Positions 1 to 8,612 of a stretch of 64,000 nucleotides of DNA are shown here, in pieces (within the stretch, counting starts at the first letter, position 1; the number at the start of each line of letters is the position of its first letter). The stretch covers positions 1-64,000 of the forward strand of contig JBCCXT010000018.1 in the NCBI GenBank assembly GCA_039191215.1, given 5' to 3'. Under the pieces are notes generated by a model. It saw only the letters and a list, made by a program, of their open reading frames with translations, had not been told where the DNA came from and did no database searches. Made by a program: the position numbers and the translations under genes. The DNA comes from HKCCE3408 sp039191215 (lineage in GTDB: Bacteria > Pseudomonadota > Alphaproteobacteria > Rhodobacterales > Rhodobacteraceae).

Positions 1-183
1 ACAGATGGCTTGCGCGAGGAGATCAAGGAATGCACGCCTCTGGGCCGCATCGCCTCGGCCAAGGAAGTGGCTGGTGCGGTGCAGTACCTGGTCTCAGAAG
101 GGGCCGGTTTTGTGACCGGCGAAGTGATGACTGTCGATGGTGGCCGGACGCTGCTGGATAGCGTAACGACGGCGGCGCATTAG
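1..183 (+). CDS. SDR family oxidoreductase, C-terminal fragment
   Basis: The open frame enters from the left edge and ends with TAG at 181-183, giving about 60 C-terminal residues. It carries the typical end of a classical short-chain dehydrogenase: the P-L-G-R-I segment, a stretch equivalent to 'A.av.yL.S....fvTGe', and the closing V-D-G-G motif. These mark the substrate loop and last beta strand of an NAD(P)-dependent Rossmann enzyme. The catalytic Ser-Tyr-Lys and the cofactor motif lie outside the window, so the substrate cannot be assigned. Its stop overlaps by 4 bp the stop of the convergent gene at 180-767. Confidence 0.8.
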   Translation, partial: TDGLREEIKECTPLGRIASAKEVAGAVQYLVSEGAGFVTGEVMTVDGGRTLLDSVTTAAH

Positions 184-767
184 CCGGCTTCCTGCGCGCA
201 AGAGCTGCCTGAGAACGCGTAGTCCGGTGCCCAGCCGGTGACGATGCTTTGCCCGCCCGGGCCGGTGGAAACGGTGATAAAGCGCCAGTCCAGAACCGAA
301 TAATGCGTCGTGCTATAGGACAGACCCGATTGTAACTGCCCGAGAAGTGCGGTTGAGGTCGCTGCGCCGGCATGAACCGGGACATTTGGCCCGCTATAGC
401 CCCAGCAGGCATAGCCGCCATCGACCGGGACGGTCGTGGTCTGGAATTGGTTGTAGTAGGCATGCACCGCGCGGATCGAATTCCAGGCTGGCACGGAGGT
501 GTTGACTTGGCAGCCGAGCCGACTTTCATCGCCGCGTGCCCATTGCACGATCTGGTCGTATTCCGGCGGTGCGGCGGCTGTGTTGGTGACGCAGTTTGAA
601 TTGTCGAACAGGCTTTGACCCAACACGCTACCGAAGCAATAACCGGCGCGGTCGAAGATCAAGTTGCGCGTGACCCAAAGCGCTTCGCAAAAGTCAAAGC
701 GCTGTGCCTGGGCGGCTGGTGCGAGAGAGCATAGCGACAGGGCAAGGGCGAAAAAAAAGCGCGTCAT
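180..767 (-). CDS. secreted YARHG/DUF4453-like protein
   Basis: A 195-residue protein with a clear Sec signal peptide: M-T-R, a hydrophobic stretch, then A-Q-A at about 20-22. The mature N-terminus has a YARHG-like segment (C-E-A-L-W-V-T-R-N at about 27-35, then 'aGyCFgs.Lgq..F'), common in small exported alphaproteobacterial proteins. The remainder matches what I recall of the DUF4453 type found in Rhodobacterales. Six or more cysteines suggest periplasmic disulfides. Function is unknown. It converges on the SDR gene with overlapping stops. Confidence 0.75.
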   Translation of the reverse strand: MTRFFFALALSLCSLAPAAQAQRFDFCEALWVTRNLIFDRAGYCFGSVLGQSLFDNSNCVTNTAAAPPEYDQIVQWARGDESRLGCQVNTSVPAWNSIRAVHAYYNQFQTTTVPVDGGYACWGYSGPNVPVHAGAATSTALLGQLQSGLSYSTTHYSVLDWRFITVSTGPGGQSIVTGWAPDYAFSGSSCAQEAG

Positions 768-1033
768 GGGCGATCCTTATAAAAATGCAGTGCCCGATGA
801 GAATGCCAATTTAAAGGGGTCCAGAAAAGGCCTTGTCTGGAGTTGACCTGCGCGGCGTGAAGGGTACGGCGCGCGTGGTATTGGCGACGGTTAGCGCGCC
901 GCCTCAGGCCCCGATGGAGCCATCGTTGGCCCGCCTGTCCTGGCCCGGACAGGGCGCGAGGGGTTTTTCACCCCTCACACTCCCCCATCTCTTGGGCCTG
1001 CTGCCTGGATGCGTGATGCTGCCTGTCGCTCGC

Positions 1034-1801
1034 TCAGCGCTGGATGCTGTCCTCGTCTTCTTCGTCATCCTTGCCGCCGGGCAGGTTGAAGAGGCTGTCG
1101 GCATCGACAAAGGGGTCGGCCTTTTCGCTGCCATCCTCGTCATCTTCGCCGGCAAGCGTGAAGGTTTCCAGCCCAGAGATATTGGCCGGAATGCGTGGCT
1201 CCGGGTCGGCGGCCAGGCTCTGCTCGGTCGAGACCAATTTACGCCGCTCCTCATCGCTCATGACCTCACCTTCACGCGCCTTTTTGGCGTTGGCTTTTTG
1301 CACCGCCGCGTCCAGTTCGGTCTGTTTTGTAAGCCCAAGTGCGACGGGATCGACGGGCTGGATATTGGAGATGTTCCAATGCGTGCGCTCGCGGATCGAC
1401 TGGATCGTAGGCTTGGTCGTGCCGACAAGTTTTGAGACCTGGCCATCGGTCAATTCGGGGTGGAATTTGACCAGCCACAGGATCGCGGCCGGGCGGTCCT
1501 GGCGCTTCGAGAGCGGTGTATAGCGCGGGCCGCGGCGCTTTTCCTCGCCCTGTGCGGCGGGGTTGTGTTTCAGCTTGAGGCTATAGGTCGGATCGCCTTC
1601 GGCTTTGGAGATCTCTGATTGGTCGAGCTGATTGTTCGCAATCGGGTCAAAACCTTTCACGCCTGCCGCGACATCGCCATCGGCAATGCCTTGCACCTCA
1701 AGTTCGTGCAGGCCGCAAAAGTCGCCGATCTGTTTGAAGGACAGCGTGGTATTGTCGACAAGCCAAACGGCGGTTGCTTTGGCCATGATCGGTTTGTTCA
1801 T
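1034..1801 (-). CDS. cell-cycle regulator TrcR-type protein (DUF1013)
   Basis: A 255-residue protein from ATG 1801; GGAG lies about 7 bases upstream and the N-terminus M-N-K-P-I-M-A-K fits the family, whereas the longer open frame to 2251 is not supported. The family (DUF1013, TrcR in Caulobacter) is an alphaproteobacterial DNA-binding regulator of the cell-cycle network. Helix-turn-helix-like segments are visible ('s.kqIgdfCglh', and 'ltdgqvsklvGttkptiqsIrerthWn' in the middle). The C-terminus is a strongly acidic tail rich in D and E, probably disordered. The gene is divergent from the RNase T2 gene at 1928. Confidence 0.85.
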   Translation of the reverse strand: MNKPIMAKATAVWLVDNTTLSFKQIGDFCGLHELEVQGIADGDVAAGVKGFDPIANNQLDQSEISKAEGDPTYSLKLKHNPAAQGEEKRRGPRYTPLSKRQDRPAAILWLVKFHPELTDGQVSKLVGTTKPTIQSIRERTHWNISNIQPVDPVALGLTKQTELDAAVQKANAKKAREGEVMSDEERRKLVSTEQSLAADPEPRIPANISGLETFTLAGEDDEDGSEKADPFVDADSLFNLPGGKDDEEDEDSIQR

Positions 1802-1927
1802 CTTGTCGTCTCCGGTTGGATACGCGATGTCTGGGGCCGGAAAACCGGCAGCGGCTTGGCGCCTAGCCCTGACGATGTGGGGGTTGGTCCGGGTTATAGG
1901 CAAGGGCGGCAAGAGAGGAAAGAGAAA

Positions 1928-2560
1928 ATGCGGCTTTTGACGGCCATCCTGGTGGTGCTTGCGGGCTCGGTTCATGCCGAGGGTGAGGCGGCGGGTGAAT
2001 TTGACTATTACGTGCTGGCCTTGAGCTGGACGCCAAGCTGGTGCGCCATCGAAGGTGGTGCGCGGGGGTCCGACCAATGCGCGCCAGGCCGGGGCTTTGG
2101 CTTCACGCTGCATGGGCTCTGGCCGCAATATGAGGCGGGCTGGCCGAGCTATTGCCCAACGATCGAGCGCGCGCCGTCGCGGTCGATGACAGCGGCAGAG
2201 GCGGGGATCTACGGCTCTTCTGGATTGGCCTGGCACCAATGGAACAAACATGGCAGCTGTACGGGTCTTGCTGCGGACGATTATTACGCGTTAGCGCGGC
2301 TCGCCTACGGCGCGGTCGAGCGGCCCGAGGTATTACGTGAGTTGGACCGCGAGGTCCGGTTGCCTGCATCCGTGATCGAAGATGCGGTGTTGGAGGTCAA
2401 TCCAGCGCTGACGGGCGAGATGGTGACCGTGACCTGCCGCGATGGACACATCCAGGAGGTGCGCATTTGCTTGACCCGCGACCTGGAGCCGCGGGCTTGT
2501 GCGGCTGATGTCGCGCGGGATTGCGCGCTGCAAGACGCGTTGTTTTCGCCAATGCGCTAG
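1928..2560 (+). CDS. secreted ribonuclease T2
   Basis: A 210-residue protein starting at ATG 1928 (in-frame upstream sequence overlaps the divergent gene and is not used). An N-terminal signal peptide (about residues 1-17, ending V-H-A) predicts export. Both active-site blocks of the RNase T2 family are present: CAS I with F-T-L-H62-G-L-W-P, and CAS II with W102-H103-x3-K107-H108-G-S-C. His62 and His108 are the predicted catalytic pair for cyclising RNA cleavage. Several cysteines could form disulfides. The likely role is periplasmic or extracellular RNA scavenging, similar to RNase I. Confidence 0.93.
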   Translation: MRLLTAILVVLAGSVHAEGEAAGEFDYYVLALSWTPSWCAIEGGARGSDQCAPGRGFGFTLHGLWPQYEAGWPSYCPTIERAPSRSMTAAEAGIYGSSGLAWHQWNKHGSCTGLAADDYYALARLAYGAVERPEVLRELDREVRLPASVIEDAVLEVNPALTGEMVTVTCRDGHIQEVRICLTRDLEPRACAADVARDCALQDALFSPMR

Positions 2561-2673
2561 GGGCGAGCGGACCGGCTCGGGCCCCCCGGTTTGCGGGGAG
2601 CCGCTCACCGATCCGCGTTGCCACGGGCCGGTTGTAGAGCGTTGGTCGTTTGGAAAAACGGCACCGGCGCGGG

Positions 2674-3270
2674 TTAGAAGCTTTTGCGCGCGCGCAGTGC
2701 TGCGCTGAGCGTGCCGTCATCAAGATAGTCGAGCTCACCGCCGATCGGCACACCCTGCGCCAAGGATGTGACGGCCACATCAGTGCCATCCAGCGCCTCA
2801 GCGATGTAATGCGCGGTCGTCTGGCCATCGACCGTGGCGTTGAGCGCTAAGATAACTTCGGACACGTCCTCGGAAGTAATCCGCTCCACCAGCCGCGGGA
2901 TGCCCAGGTCTTCCGGACCGATCGCGTCAAGCGCTGAGAGCGTGCCGCCGAGAACATGGTAGCGACCGGCAAAAACCTGCGCGCGTTCCAGCGCCCAAAG
3001 GTCTGAGACCTCTTCGACAACGCAGATCTGACCATTGCGCCGGGCGGCATCGCTGCAGATTGCGCATTGATCGCCGTCGCCGAGATTGCCGCAGGTCAGG
3101 CATTCGCGCACGTTTTCGGCGACATCAGCCATGAGACTTGCCAACGGTGCCATAAGTTGGCCGCGCTTGGCGATCAGGTGCAAGGCGGCACGCCGGGCCG
3201 AGCGCGGCCCAAGCCCAGGCAGGCGCGCCAGCATCTCGACCAATGTGTCGATATCGCCCGTCTGCGCCAT
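2674..3270 (-). CDS. recR: recombination mediator protein RecR
   Basis: A 198-residue protein of normal RecR length. It shows the N-terminal helix-hairpin-helix ('LarLPGLGprSArRaalhLi', about 15-34), the four-cysteine zinc finger (C-L-T-C then C-A-I-C), the Toprim domain beginning I-C-V-V-E-E, and the C-terminal 'slaqGvPiGgeLdyLDdgTl' segment. RecR works with RecO/RecF to load RecA at gaps. Its start codon directly abuts the stop of ybaB, and dnaX lies upstream in the same direction: the common dnaX-ybaB-recR operon. Confidence 0.97.
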   Translation of the reverse strand: MAQTGDIDTLVEMLARLPGLGPRSARRAALHLIAKRGQLMAPLASLMADVAENVRECLTCGNLGDGDQCAICSDAARRNGQICVVEEVSDLWALERAQVFAGRYHVLGGTLSALDAIGPEDLGIPRLVERITSEDVSEVILALNATVDGQTTAHYIAEALDGTDVAVTSLAQGVPIGGELDYLDDGTLSAALRARKSF

Positions 3271-3615
3271 TTAGAAAGGCATTTGCATGCCCGGTGGCAG
3301 GCCCAGGCCTTCGGTGATTTTCGCCATTTCTTCCTGGTTTTTGACCGCCGCGCGGGCTTGGGCGTCTTTAATGGCCGCCAGGATCAGATCCTCGACCACC
3401 TCTTTTTCATCGGGATTGAAGATCGACGGATCGATCTCAAGTGCGGTGAGTTCGCCCTTTGCGGTCGCTGTGGCTTTCACCAGGCCCGCGCCGCTTTCGC
3501 CGATCACGGTGATGGTTGCGAGCGCCTCTTGCATCTCGGCCATCTTGGCCTGCATTTCCTGCGCCTGTTTCATCAACTTGCCCATATCGCCGAGCCCGCC
3601 CAATCCCTTCAGCAT
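3271..3615 (-). CDS. YbaB/EbfC nucleoid-associated protein
   Basis: A 114-residue protein with the family pattern: M-L-K-G-L-G at the N-terminus, an amphipathic helix 'MgkLmkqAqemQakMaemQ', and the central motif 'g..gaGlVkatatakGeltaleIDpsif'. Family members bind DNA as dimers without strict sequence specificity. AAGGA lies 8-12 bases before the ATG and overlaps the dnaX stop region, indicating co-transcription and translational coupling with dnaX; recR follows with no gap. Confidence 0.95.
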   Translation of the reverse strand: MLKGLGGLGDMGKLMKQAQEMQAKMAEMQEALATITVIGESGAGLVKATATAKGELTALEIDPSIFNPDEKEVVEDLILAAIKDAQARAAVKNQEEMAKITEGLGLPPGMQMPF

Positions 3616-3627
3616 CGTGCATTCCTT

Positions 3628-5373
3628 TCAATCATCTTCGAATGGATCCCATTCGTCGTCCACTTCCGGCAGTGCCGCTGCCGCCGCATCGCTTTCGATT
3701 TTTGCGCGGCTGCGTATCTCAGTGATCTGAGCGCCCGGAAAGGCTGCCCGGAGCGACTGCATCAGCGGGTGTGCCTCGGCCGCTTCGCGCAGCGTGTCTT
3801 GTTCGGCGGCATCAGCCTCGTCGAGCGTTGGTGCACCGCCGCTGCCCTCGACAGTGACAACCCAAGACACCCCTGTCCACCCGGTCAGGCTTTGCCGCAA
3901 CCGGTTTGGCAGATCAGCGGGCGCATTTTCGGCAAGGGCGAAGGTGATGCGACCGGGTCTATAGCTGATGAGCCGCACGCCGCTGCGCACATCGACAAGC
4001 AGTCGGATCGAGCGGTTGGCCTCAATAAGGCGTACAACATGGTCAAAGCTCGGATAATGTGCCAGCGCCGTCTCTGGCGCCGCCGCTAAGGCGGCTTGAG
4101 GCCCCGCGCCGGGGCCGTCATTGCCCGTTGGCACCTCTGCCCGCGGCGCCGGGGCGGGTGTGGCTGGCGGCGCGGACGCAGCACGACCAGGCGCAGGGCC
4201 GGCGGCTGGCGCACCGCGCAATTGGCGCACTAAATCGCCTGGTGTCGGCAGATCAGCCACATGGGTCAGCCGGATGACGGCCATTTCGGCGGCCATCATC
4301 GCATTGGGTGCCAAGCTGACCTCTTCGATCGCCTTAAGCAGCATTTGCCAGGCGCGGGTGAGCACGCGCATCGGCAGGGATTGGGCAAGAGCTTGACCCC
4401 GGGCGCGGTCGGCTGGTGCGACGGTCGGGTCTTCGGCCACCTCAGGCGCGATGGAGATGACAGAGAGCCAATGCGTGATCTCTGCCAAATCGGTCAGAAC
4501 AGCCAGGGGATCGGCGCCATCGGCGTATTGGCCGCCCAACTCATTCAGCGCGCCAGCCGCGTCACCTTTCATAATCGCCTCAAATAGATCGATCACCCGG
4601 CCACGATCGGCCAGGCCCATCATCGAACGCACGTCATCGGCAGAGGTCGCGCCGGCACCATGGGCGATGGCCTGGTCCAAAAGGCTGATCGCGTCCCGGA
4701 CCGAGCCCTCCGCGGCCCGTGTGATCAGCGCAAGTGCGTCTTCGGCGATCTCAGCGCCCTCGGCCGCCGCGATCTTGGCCAGATGCGCGATCATCACCTC
4801 GGGCTCAATTCGGCGCAGATCGAACCGCTGACAGCGGCTCAGAACCGTGACCGGGACTTTGCGGATCTCGGTCGTGGCGAAAATGAACTTCACATGCGCA
4901 GGCGGCTCCTCAAGGGTTTTCAGCAAGGCGTTAAACGCGTTGACCGACAGCATATGCACTTCGTCGATGATGAATATCTTGTACCGCGCAGAAGCTGGCG
5001 CGTAGCTGACCGAAGAGATGATGTTGTCGCGGACATCGTCGATCCGGGTCTGTGTGGCACCGTCCATCTCTAGCACGTCTTGATGGGCGCCTTTTGTGAT
5101 TGCGCTGCAATTGGGGCAGACGCCGCAGGGCTCGGTAGTTGGGCCGCCCGCGCCATCCGCGCCGATGCAGTTAAGCCCTTTGGCGATGATGCGTGCGGTT
5201 GTGGTTTTGCCCGTTCCCCGGATGCCGGTGAGGATAAAGGCTTGCGCGATCCGGTCGGCGCTGAAGGCGTTCTTTAGCGTCCGGACCATCGCATCCTGGC
5301 CGATCAGATCGGTGAAATCGGCGGGCCGGTACTTGCGAGCCAGCACCTCATAAGTCTTTTGCGCGTTCGTCAT
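3628..5373 (-). CDS. dnaX: DNA polymerase III subunit gamma/tau
   Basis: The conserved N-terminus 'MTNAQKTYEVLARKYRP' starts at ATG 5373 (581 residues); the longer open frame to 5553 runs into the divergent YceI gene and is rejected. The AAA+ clamp-loader ATPase has Walker A G-I-R-G-T-G-K-T at about 50-57, a zinc module (C-I-G... C-G-V-C-P-N-C), Walker B I-I-D-E-V-H and the L-S-R-C sensor region. A Pro/Ala-rich linker separates it from a tau-type C-terminal domain ending in an acidic stretch. No obvious frameshift signal for a separate gamma form was seen. It heads the dnaX-ybaB-recR operon. Confidence 0.96.
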   Translation of the reverse strand: MTNAQKTYEVLARKYRPADFTDLIGQDAMVRTLKNAFSADRIAQAFILTGIRGTGKTTTARIIAKGLNCIGADGAGGPTTEPCGVCPNCSAITKGAHQDVLEMDGATQTRIDDVRDNIISSVSYAPASARYKIFIIDEVHMLSVNAFNALLKTLEEPPAHVKFIFATTEIRKVPVTVLSRCQRFDLRRIEPEVMIAHLAKIAAAEGAEIAEDALALITRAAEGSVRDAISLLDQAIAHGAGATSADDVRSMMGLADRGRVIDLFEAIMKGDAAGALNELGGQYADGADPLAVLTDLAEITHWLSVISIAPEVAEDPTVAPADRARGQALAQSLPMRVLTRAWQMLLKAIEEVSLAPNAMMAAEMAVIRLTHVADLPTPGDLVRQLRGAPAAGPAPGRAASAPPATPAPAPRAEVPTGNDGPGAGPQAALAAAPETALAHYPSFDHVVRLIEANRSIRLLVDVRSGVRLISYRPGRITFALAENAPADLPNRLRQSLTGWTGVSWVVTVEGSGGAPTLDEADAAEQDTLREAAEAHPLMQSLRAAFPGAQITEIRSRAKIESDAAAAALPEVDDEWDPFEDD

Positions 5374-5487
5374 TGGGGGCTTTGCAGGACAAGGGGCGAC
5401 GCGCAGCCTATTCCCTGCCGCAGCCGAGGTCCAGAAGTCACGCCGAAATGAACGTGCTGTTAGCCGGAACGAGCTTATATACGCTCC

Positions 5488-6054
5488 ATGCGACTCGTGC
5501 TGCCACTTGTTCTCCTTTGCCTCGCCGCCGGCCCAATTTGGTCGGCGCCGCATGCCTATGAACTCGATCGCGCCCGCAGCGATGTGACCTTCACTTGGTT
5601 TCTGGGCGACGATGCGATTGCCGGAAACATCCCGATTGAGACGGCGACGATGATCCTTGACCTCGAAGCGGTCGGTCGATCGGACGTTCGCGTCTCACTT
5701 GGTGCCGATGCGGCACAGGCCGGATTTATCATTGCAACCCAAGCCCTGCGTGGGCCGGATGTGTTTGACACCCAAAACCACCCCCGGATCACCTTCCAAA
5801 GCGAAGCTTTTCGGGTCAGCGGCAACCAAGTTCAGGTCGATGGCCGCGTAACCATCCGCGGTGTGACACGCCCCATGGTGATGCATGCCACGCTGCACCG
5901 GCAGGCTGGAGCTGTGCCCGACGACGCCGACCGGCTGGCCGTGCATCTGACAGGTGCCATAAACCGGCACGATTTCGGCGCCTCGGGATTTGCAAATCAG
6001 GTCGGCGCGCGGGTTGAGATCAGCATTTTGGCCTATATCGCGCGGACGCCGTAA
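5488..6054 (+). CDS. YceI family periplasmic protein
   Basis: A 188-residue protein with a signal peptide (M-R-L-V-L-P-L-V-L-L-C-L-A-A-G, cleavage after about W-S-A). The mature part fits the lipocalin-like YceI fold: 'yelDrarSdVtFtw', the central 'F.t..hPrItFqS..f' and 'v.G.vtIrGvTrpmvm', then 'a.I.RhdFGasgf'. Members are thought to bind isoprenoid or amphiphilic ligands in the periplasm. It is divergent from dnaX, so the 114 bp between the two starts must hold both promoters. Confidence 0.9.
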   Translation: MRLVLPLVLLCLAAGPIWSAPHAYELDRARSDVTFTWFLGDDAIAGNIPIETATMILDLEAVGRSDVRVSLGADAAQAGFIIATQALRGPDVFDTQNHPRITFQSEAFRVSGNQVQVDGRVTIRGVTRPMVMHATLHRQAGAVPDDADRLAVHLTGAINRHDFGASGFANQVGARVEISILAYIARTP

Positions 6055-6254
6055 TACCCGGACCCGCCGCAACGCGCGCCGTTGACCGGTTGACGGGCGT
6101 CGGCGCCACGGATTAGGTAACGGGGCCGCCAGGGGCGGCAACCCGGTCCGCGGAAAGCCGAAATCGGCACCCCCACACATAGATTGGAAGACCCATCGCG
6201 GTTTTTCTCTTGGCCCGAGCGAGCGGACCCGGGGGCCATTTCGGGAGAAAACCG

Positions 6255-7799
6255 ATGAACACTACGGATCCGTTGGACCGTTTCCGCCGACAGGCGAAAG
6301 ACCTCCGCAAGGGACATGAGGCGGGCGATGCCCGGGCCGTTGCACGGCTTAAAAACTTCCCGCCGCGGCGCGACCATGAGCCTTTGAAACACGCCGACTA
6401 CCTGCGCACAATCGCGTTGGAACAGGGCTTTCTCACCTGGCCCGCGCTAAAGCTTGCCGTTGAAACACAAGGGCTTGACCGGGCGCAAAAGCAGCAGCGG
6501 CTCGGCCGCGCGATGCATTTTGGCCAGTTCTGGGTCGTTGACCAGTTGCTGGCCGAGGCGCCCGATTTGGCCGAAGGCAATCTTGGCCTGGCATGTGGCT
6601 TTTACGATCTTGACGCTGTGCGTGCGGCGATCGCCGAAGACGCGGCAGTGGCAACACGCAAAGCGGGGTTTGGGCCGCCGCTGATCCATCTCTGCCGGTC
6701 AAAAATGATCCATCATGTCCCCGACCGTGAGGCCGCGATGCTTGCCATCGCCGATCTGCTTTTGGCGCATGGCGCGGATGTGAATGCCGGTGTCCCTGCT
6801 TACGTCGACAGTGACTACAACCTGCCGCCGCTTTACTACGCCCTTGGCCATGCCGGGAACGTGGTGCTTGCGCGTTGGTTGCTGCAAAACGGCGCCAATC
6901 CCAATGACAACGAATCGCTCTACCACGCGACCGAATTGGGCCACCGCGACGGGCTCAAGCTGCTTTTGGAATTTGGCGCGGAGCCAAACGGCACAAACGC
7001 ATTGCTGCGGGCGATGGATTTCCACGACCATGAAGCGGTTGAGCTGTTGCTGGCGCACGGCGCCCAGGCCGACGATTACAATGACGCGCACATCGCAGGT
7101 GAGGCGCCTTGGGTTGTCCCGGCGCTATTTCATGCGGCCCGGCGCATGGTCGATGCGCGCATGGTCAAGCTGCTGATCGATGCCGGCGCGCGGCCTGAGC
7201 GGGAATTTGAGGGCGCCACAAGTTATGGCCATGCACGCGTCTTCGGCCATCAGATGCTGGCACAAACGATCGCGGCGAAGGGTCCGGTGCCCGCGCTCAG
7301 CGCCGAGGAGGAAATGCTTGCAGCCGCTGCCGAGGGTCGCCCGGTCGCAAGTTATATCGATCCCGCCCGGCTGCCGGCGGCCTATGAAAACCTGATCCGC
7401 GCGCTAATCTGGTTGCCCGGTAAGCTTGACCATGTGAAGCGCCTGGTGGCCATCGGCGTTCCCTATGACCGGCCCGACAGCGAAGGATTGACGCCGGTGC
7501 AGATCGCCGGTTGGGAAGGCCTGCCCGAAGAGATGGCCTATTTGCTGTCTCTCAAGCCCGATTTGGGCCATGTCAACGGCTATGGCGGCACGCTTCTGGG
7601 CACAATCGTGCACGGCTCGGAAAACAACCCGGCACGGGGCGGGCGCGATTACATCGCCTGCCTGCGCCTGGCTTTGGTTGAAGGTGTGGCGCTGCCGAAA
7701 CGCACAATTGAATTGGCCGGCGATCCGGAATGCGCTGCGTTTCTGGCCGATTGGGCGGACGCTCATCCCGGCCAGGTCGTCGAAGGTGGTGTGGGATAG
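6255..7799 (+). CDS. ankyrin-repeat protein
   Basis: A 514-residue protein from ATG 6255, chosen because GGGAG sits 7 bases upstream; an in-frame start 45 bases earlier lacks this. At least five ankyrin-like units are visible ('iadLLLahGADvNag', 'vlaRwLLqnGAnPNdn', 'glkLLLefGAePNGtN', 'avelLLahGAqaDdyn', 'mvklLidaGARPerefe'), with further weaker ones toward the C-terminus. There is no signal peptide or membrane segment, so it is probably a cytoplasmic protein-protein interaction module. The partner is unknown. The short basic N-terminal region resembles that of other bacterial ankyrin proteins with 'DpldrfrrqAKdLrkg'. Confidence 0.85.
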   Translation: MNTTDPLDRFRRQAKDLRKGHEAGDARAVARLKNFPPRRDHEPLKHADYLRTIALEQGFLTWPALKLAVETQGLDRAQKQQRLGRAMHFGQFWVVDQLLAEAPDLAEGNLGLACGFYDLDAVRAAIAEDAAVATRKAGFGPPLIHLCRSKMIHHVPDREAAMLAIADLLLAHGADVNAGVPAYVDSDYNLPPLYYALGHAGNVVLARWLLQNGANPNDNESLYHATELGHRDGLKLLLEFGAEPNGTNALLRAMDFHDHEAVELLLAHGAQADDYNDAHIAGEAPWVVPALFHAARRMVDARMVKLLIDAGARPEREFEGATSYGHARVFGHQMLAQTIAAKGPVPALSAEEEMLAAAAEGRPVASYIDPARLPAAYENLIRALIWLPGKLDHVKRLVAIGVPYDRPDSEGLTPVQIAGWEGLPEEMAYLLSLKPDLGHVNGYGGTLLGTIVHGSENNPARGGRDYIACLRLALVEGVALPKRTIELAGDPECAAFLADWADAHPGQVVEGGVG

Positions 7800-7854
7800 C
7801 GGCCAACACGTCAGTGGCTTCAGCCGCCCCAAAGGAACAAGCGCGCATCCCCAA

Positions 7855-7900
7855 TTGGGGTGCAGGGGACCTCCCCTGCAAAAAGCCCGTCTGGCAAGAC
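7855..7900 (+). repeat. hairpin repeat element, copy A
   Basis: A roughly 46-nt element: TTGGGGTGC, a hairpin with 7-bp stem GCAGGGG/CCCCTGC, then AAAAAGCCCGTCTGGCAAGAC. A closely similar element lies on the opposite strand at 37417-37464. The stems differ at two paired positions, so base pairing is kept. It lies between the ankyrin gene and the convergent SRP RNA. Read on the minus strand, GGGC followed by TTTTT could act in termination. Confidence 0.6.
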
Positions 7901-7917
7901 CCGCGCCCGACGGGGCT
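7880..7917 (-). terminator. possible intrinsic terminator for the SRP RNA
   Basis: On the minus strand, AGCCCCGTC can pair imperfectly with GACGGGCT, which is followed directly by TTTTT. It lies about 60 nt downstream of the predicted SRP RNA 3' end and overlaps hairpin repeat copy A. It was located by eye only. Confidence 0.4.
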
Positions 7918-7975
7918 CAACGCCCCGGAGGGCGCGGCCCGCCTCTGCTCGGCACGCGGCACGTGATCGGGATGG

Positions 7976-8071
7976 TGAGAGGTTGGACATCGACCCAAGC
8001 GGGGCTCGTTGTGGCTGCTTCCTTCCGGACCTGACCAGGTTGGCGAGGCGCCTGCCCGCGCCAACCTCTCA
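7976..8071 (-). ncRNA. ffs: signal recognition particle RNA (small bacterial type)
   Basis: The minus strand contains the universal SRP RNA core GGTCAGGTCCGGAAGGAAGC (8016-8035 region), with the GGAA tetraloop and the Ffh-binding internal loop. Outer ends TGAGAGGTTGG and CCAACCTCTCA are exact complements and close the molecule at 7976 and 8071, about 96 nt, the usual 4.5S size. The RNA binds Ffh and delivers nascent membrane proteins to FtsY. It stands alone between the ankyrin gene and the dioxygenase gene. Confidence 0.93.
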
Positions 8072-8612
8072 ACCACGCCAGATAAGGCCCGATGCGCGCC
8101 AACGCAACCCAGGCCGTCGATTCAGCCGCTCCGATGCGGGCGTGTTGCAAAGAACGAGGTCCATCGCCGACTAAATTCACGCGCCCGGCCCGGAATTTCG
8201 CATGCCAAGTCCGAAATGAAATGTTAGGCCCAGCCGCAGCGCACCAAGAAGGGGTCGGCCATGCGCTCCGCCGGGGTCTGGGAAAGCACGCAAATTTTGG
8301 GTCGCCGCCGCACGCGGCGGAACCGTACCCTTGCCCGCAGCATGGATGGCCACACCCTTAACTTGGTCGAGGCTGTTGGCCGTAACACTGGCATTCCCAC
8401 ATTCCCTGTTTTGCCAACAGGCTCGGATCTGCAACCCGCGCAATCAAGACACTGCATGATGCGCGCGATTTCCGCCAGGTCCGAGCCATGACGCGCGGTC
8501 AGATCGAGACCGTCAGACCCATTGGCCTGCCCCATGGCAAGGCTCAAGAATGGTGGCCGCCGCAGAACAATCCTTGAGCAAGCCCCAAAACCCGTTTTCA
8601 AGGATTACATCA
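8072..8612. other. intergenic stretch without a recognised gene
   Basis: About 540 bases between the SRP RNA and the dioxygenase gene. Open frames exist on both strands, the longest on minus at 8224-8601 with a C-x2-C-x2-C segment. None has a ribosome binding site or a family signature I recognise. The SRP RNA promoter should lie just above 8071. Confidence 0.5.

Noticed and set aside
1619..1927. In-frame upstream extension of the RNase T2 gene
   Set aside because: It overlaps the divergent TrcR gene, and the signal peptide begins exactly at ATG 1928.
3628..5373. Programmed frameshift in dnaX producing a gamma form
   Set aside because: No A-rich slippery heptamer was seen at the expected position; the frame encodes a full tau-type protein.
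8224..8601. Minus-strand open frame with C-x2-C-x2-C between the SRP RNA and the dioxygenase
   Set aside because: No ribosome site, no clear family match and an Arg-rich translation typical of non-coding frames in GC-rich DNA; a short Cys-containing protein cannot be excluded.
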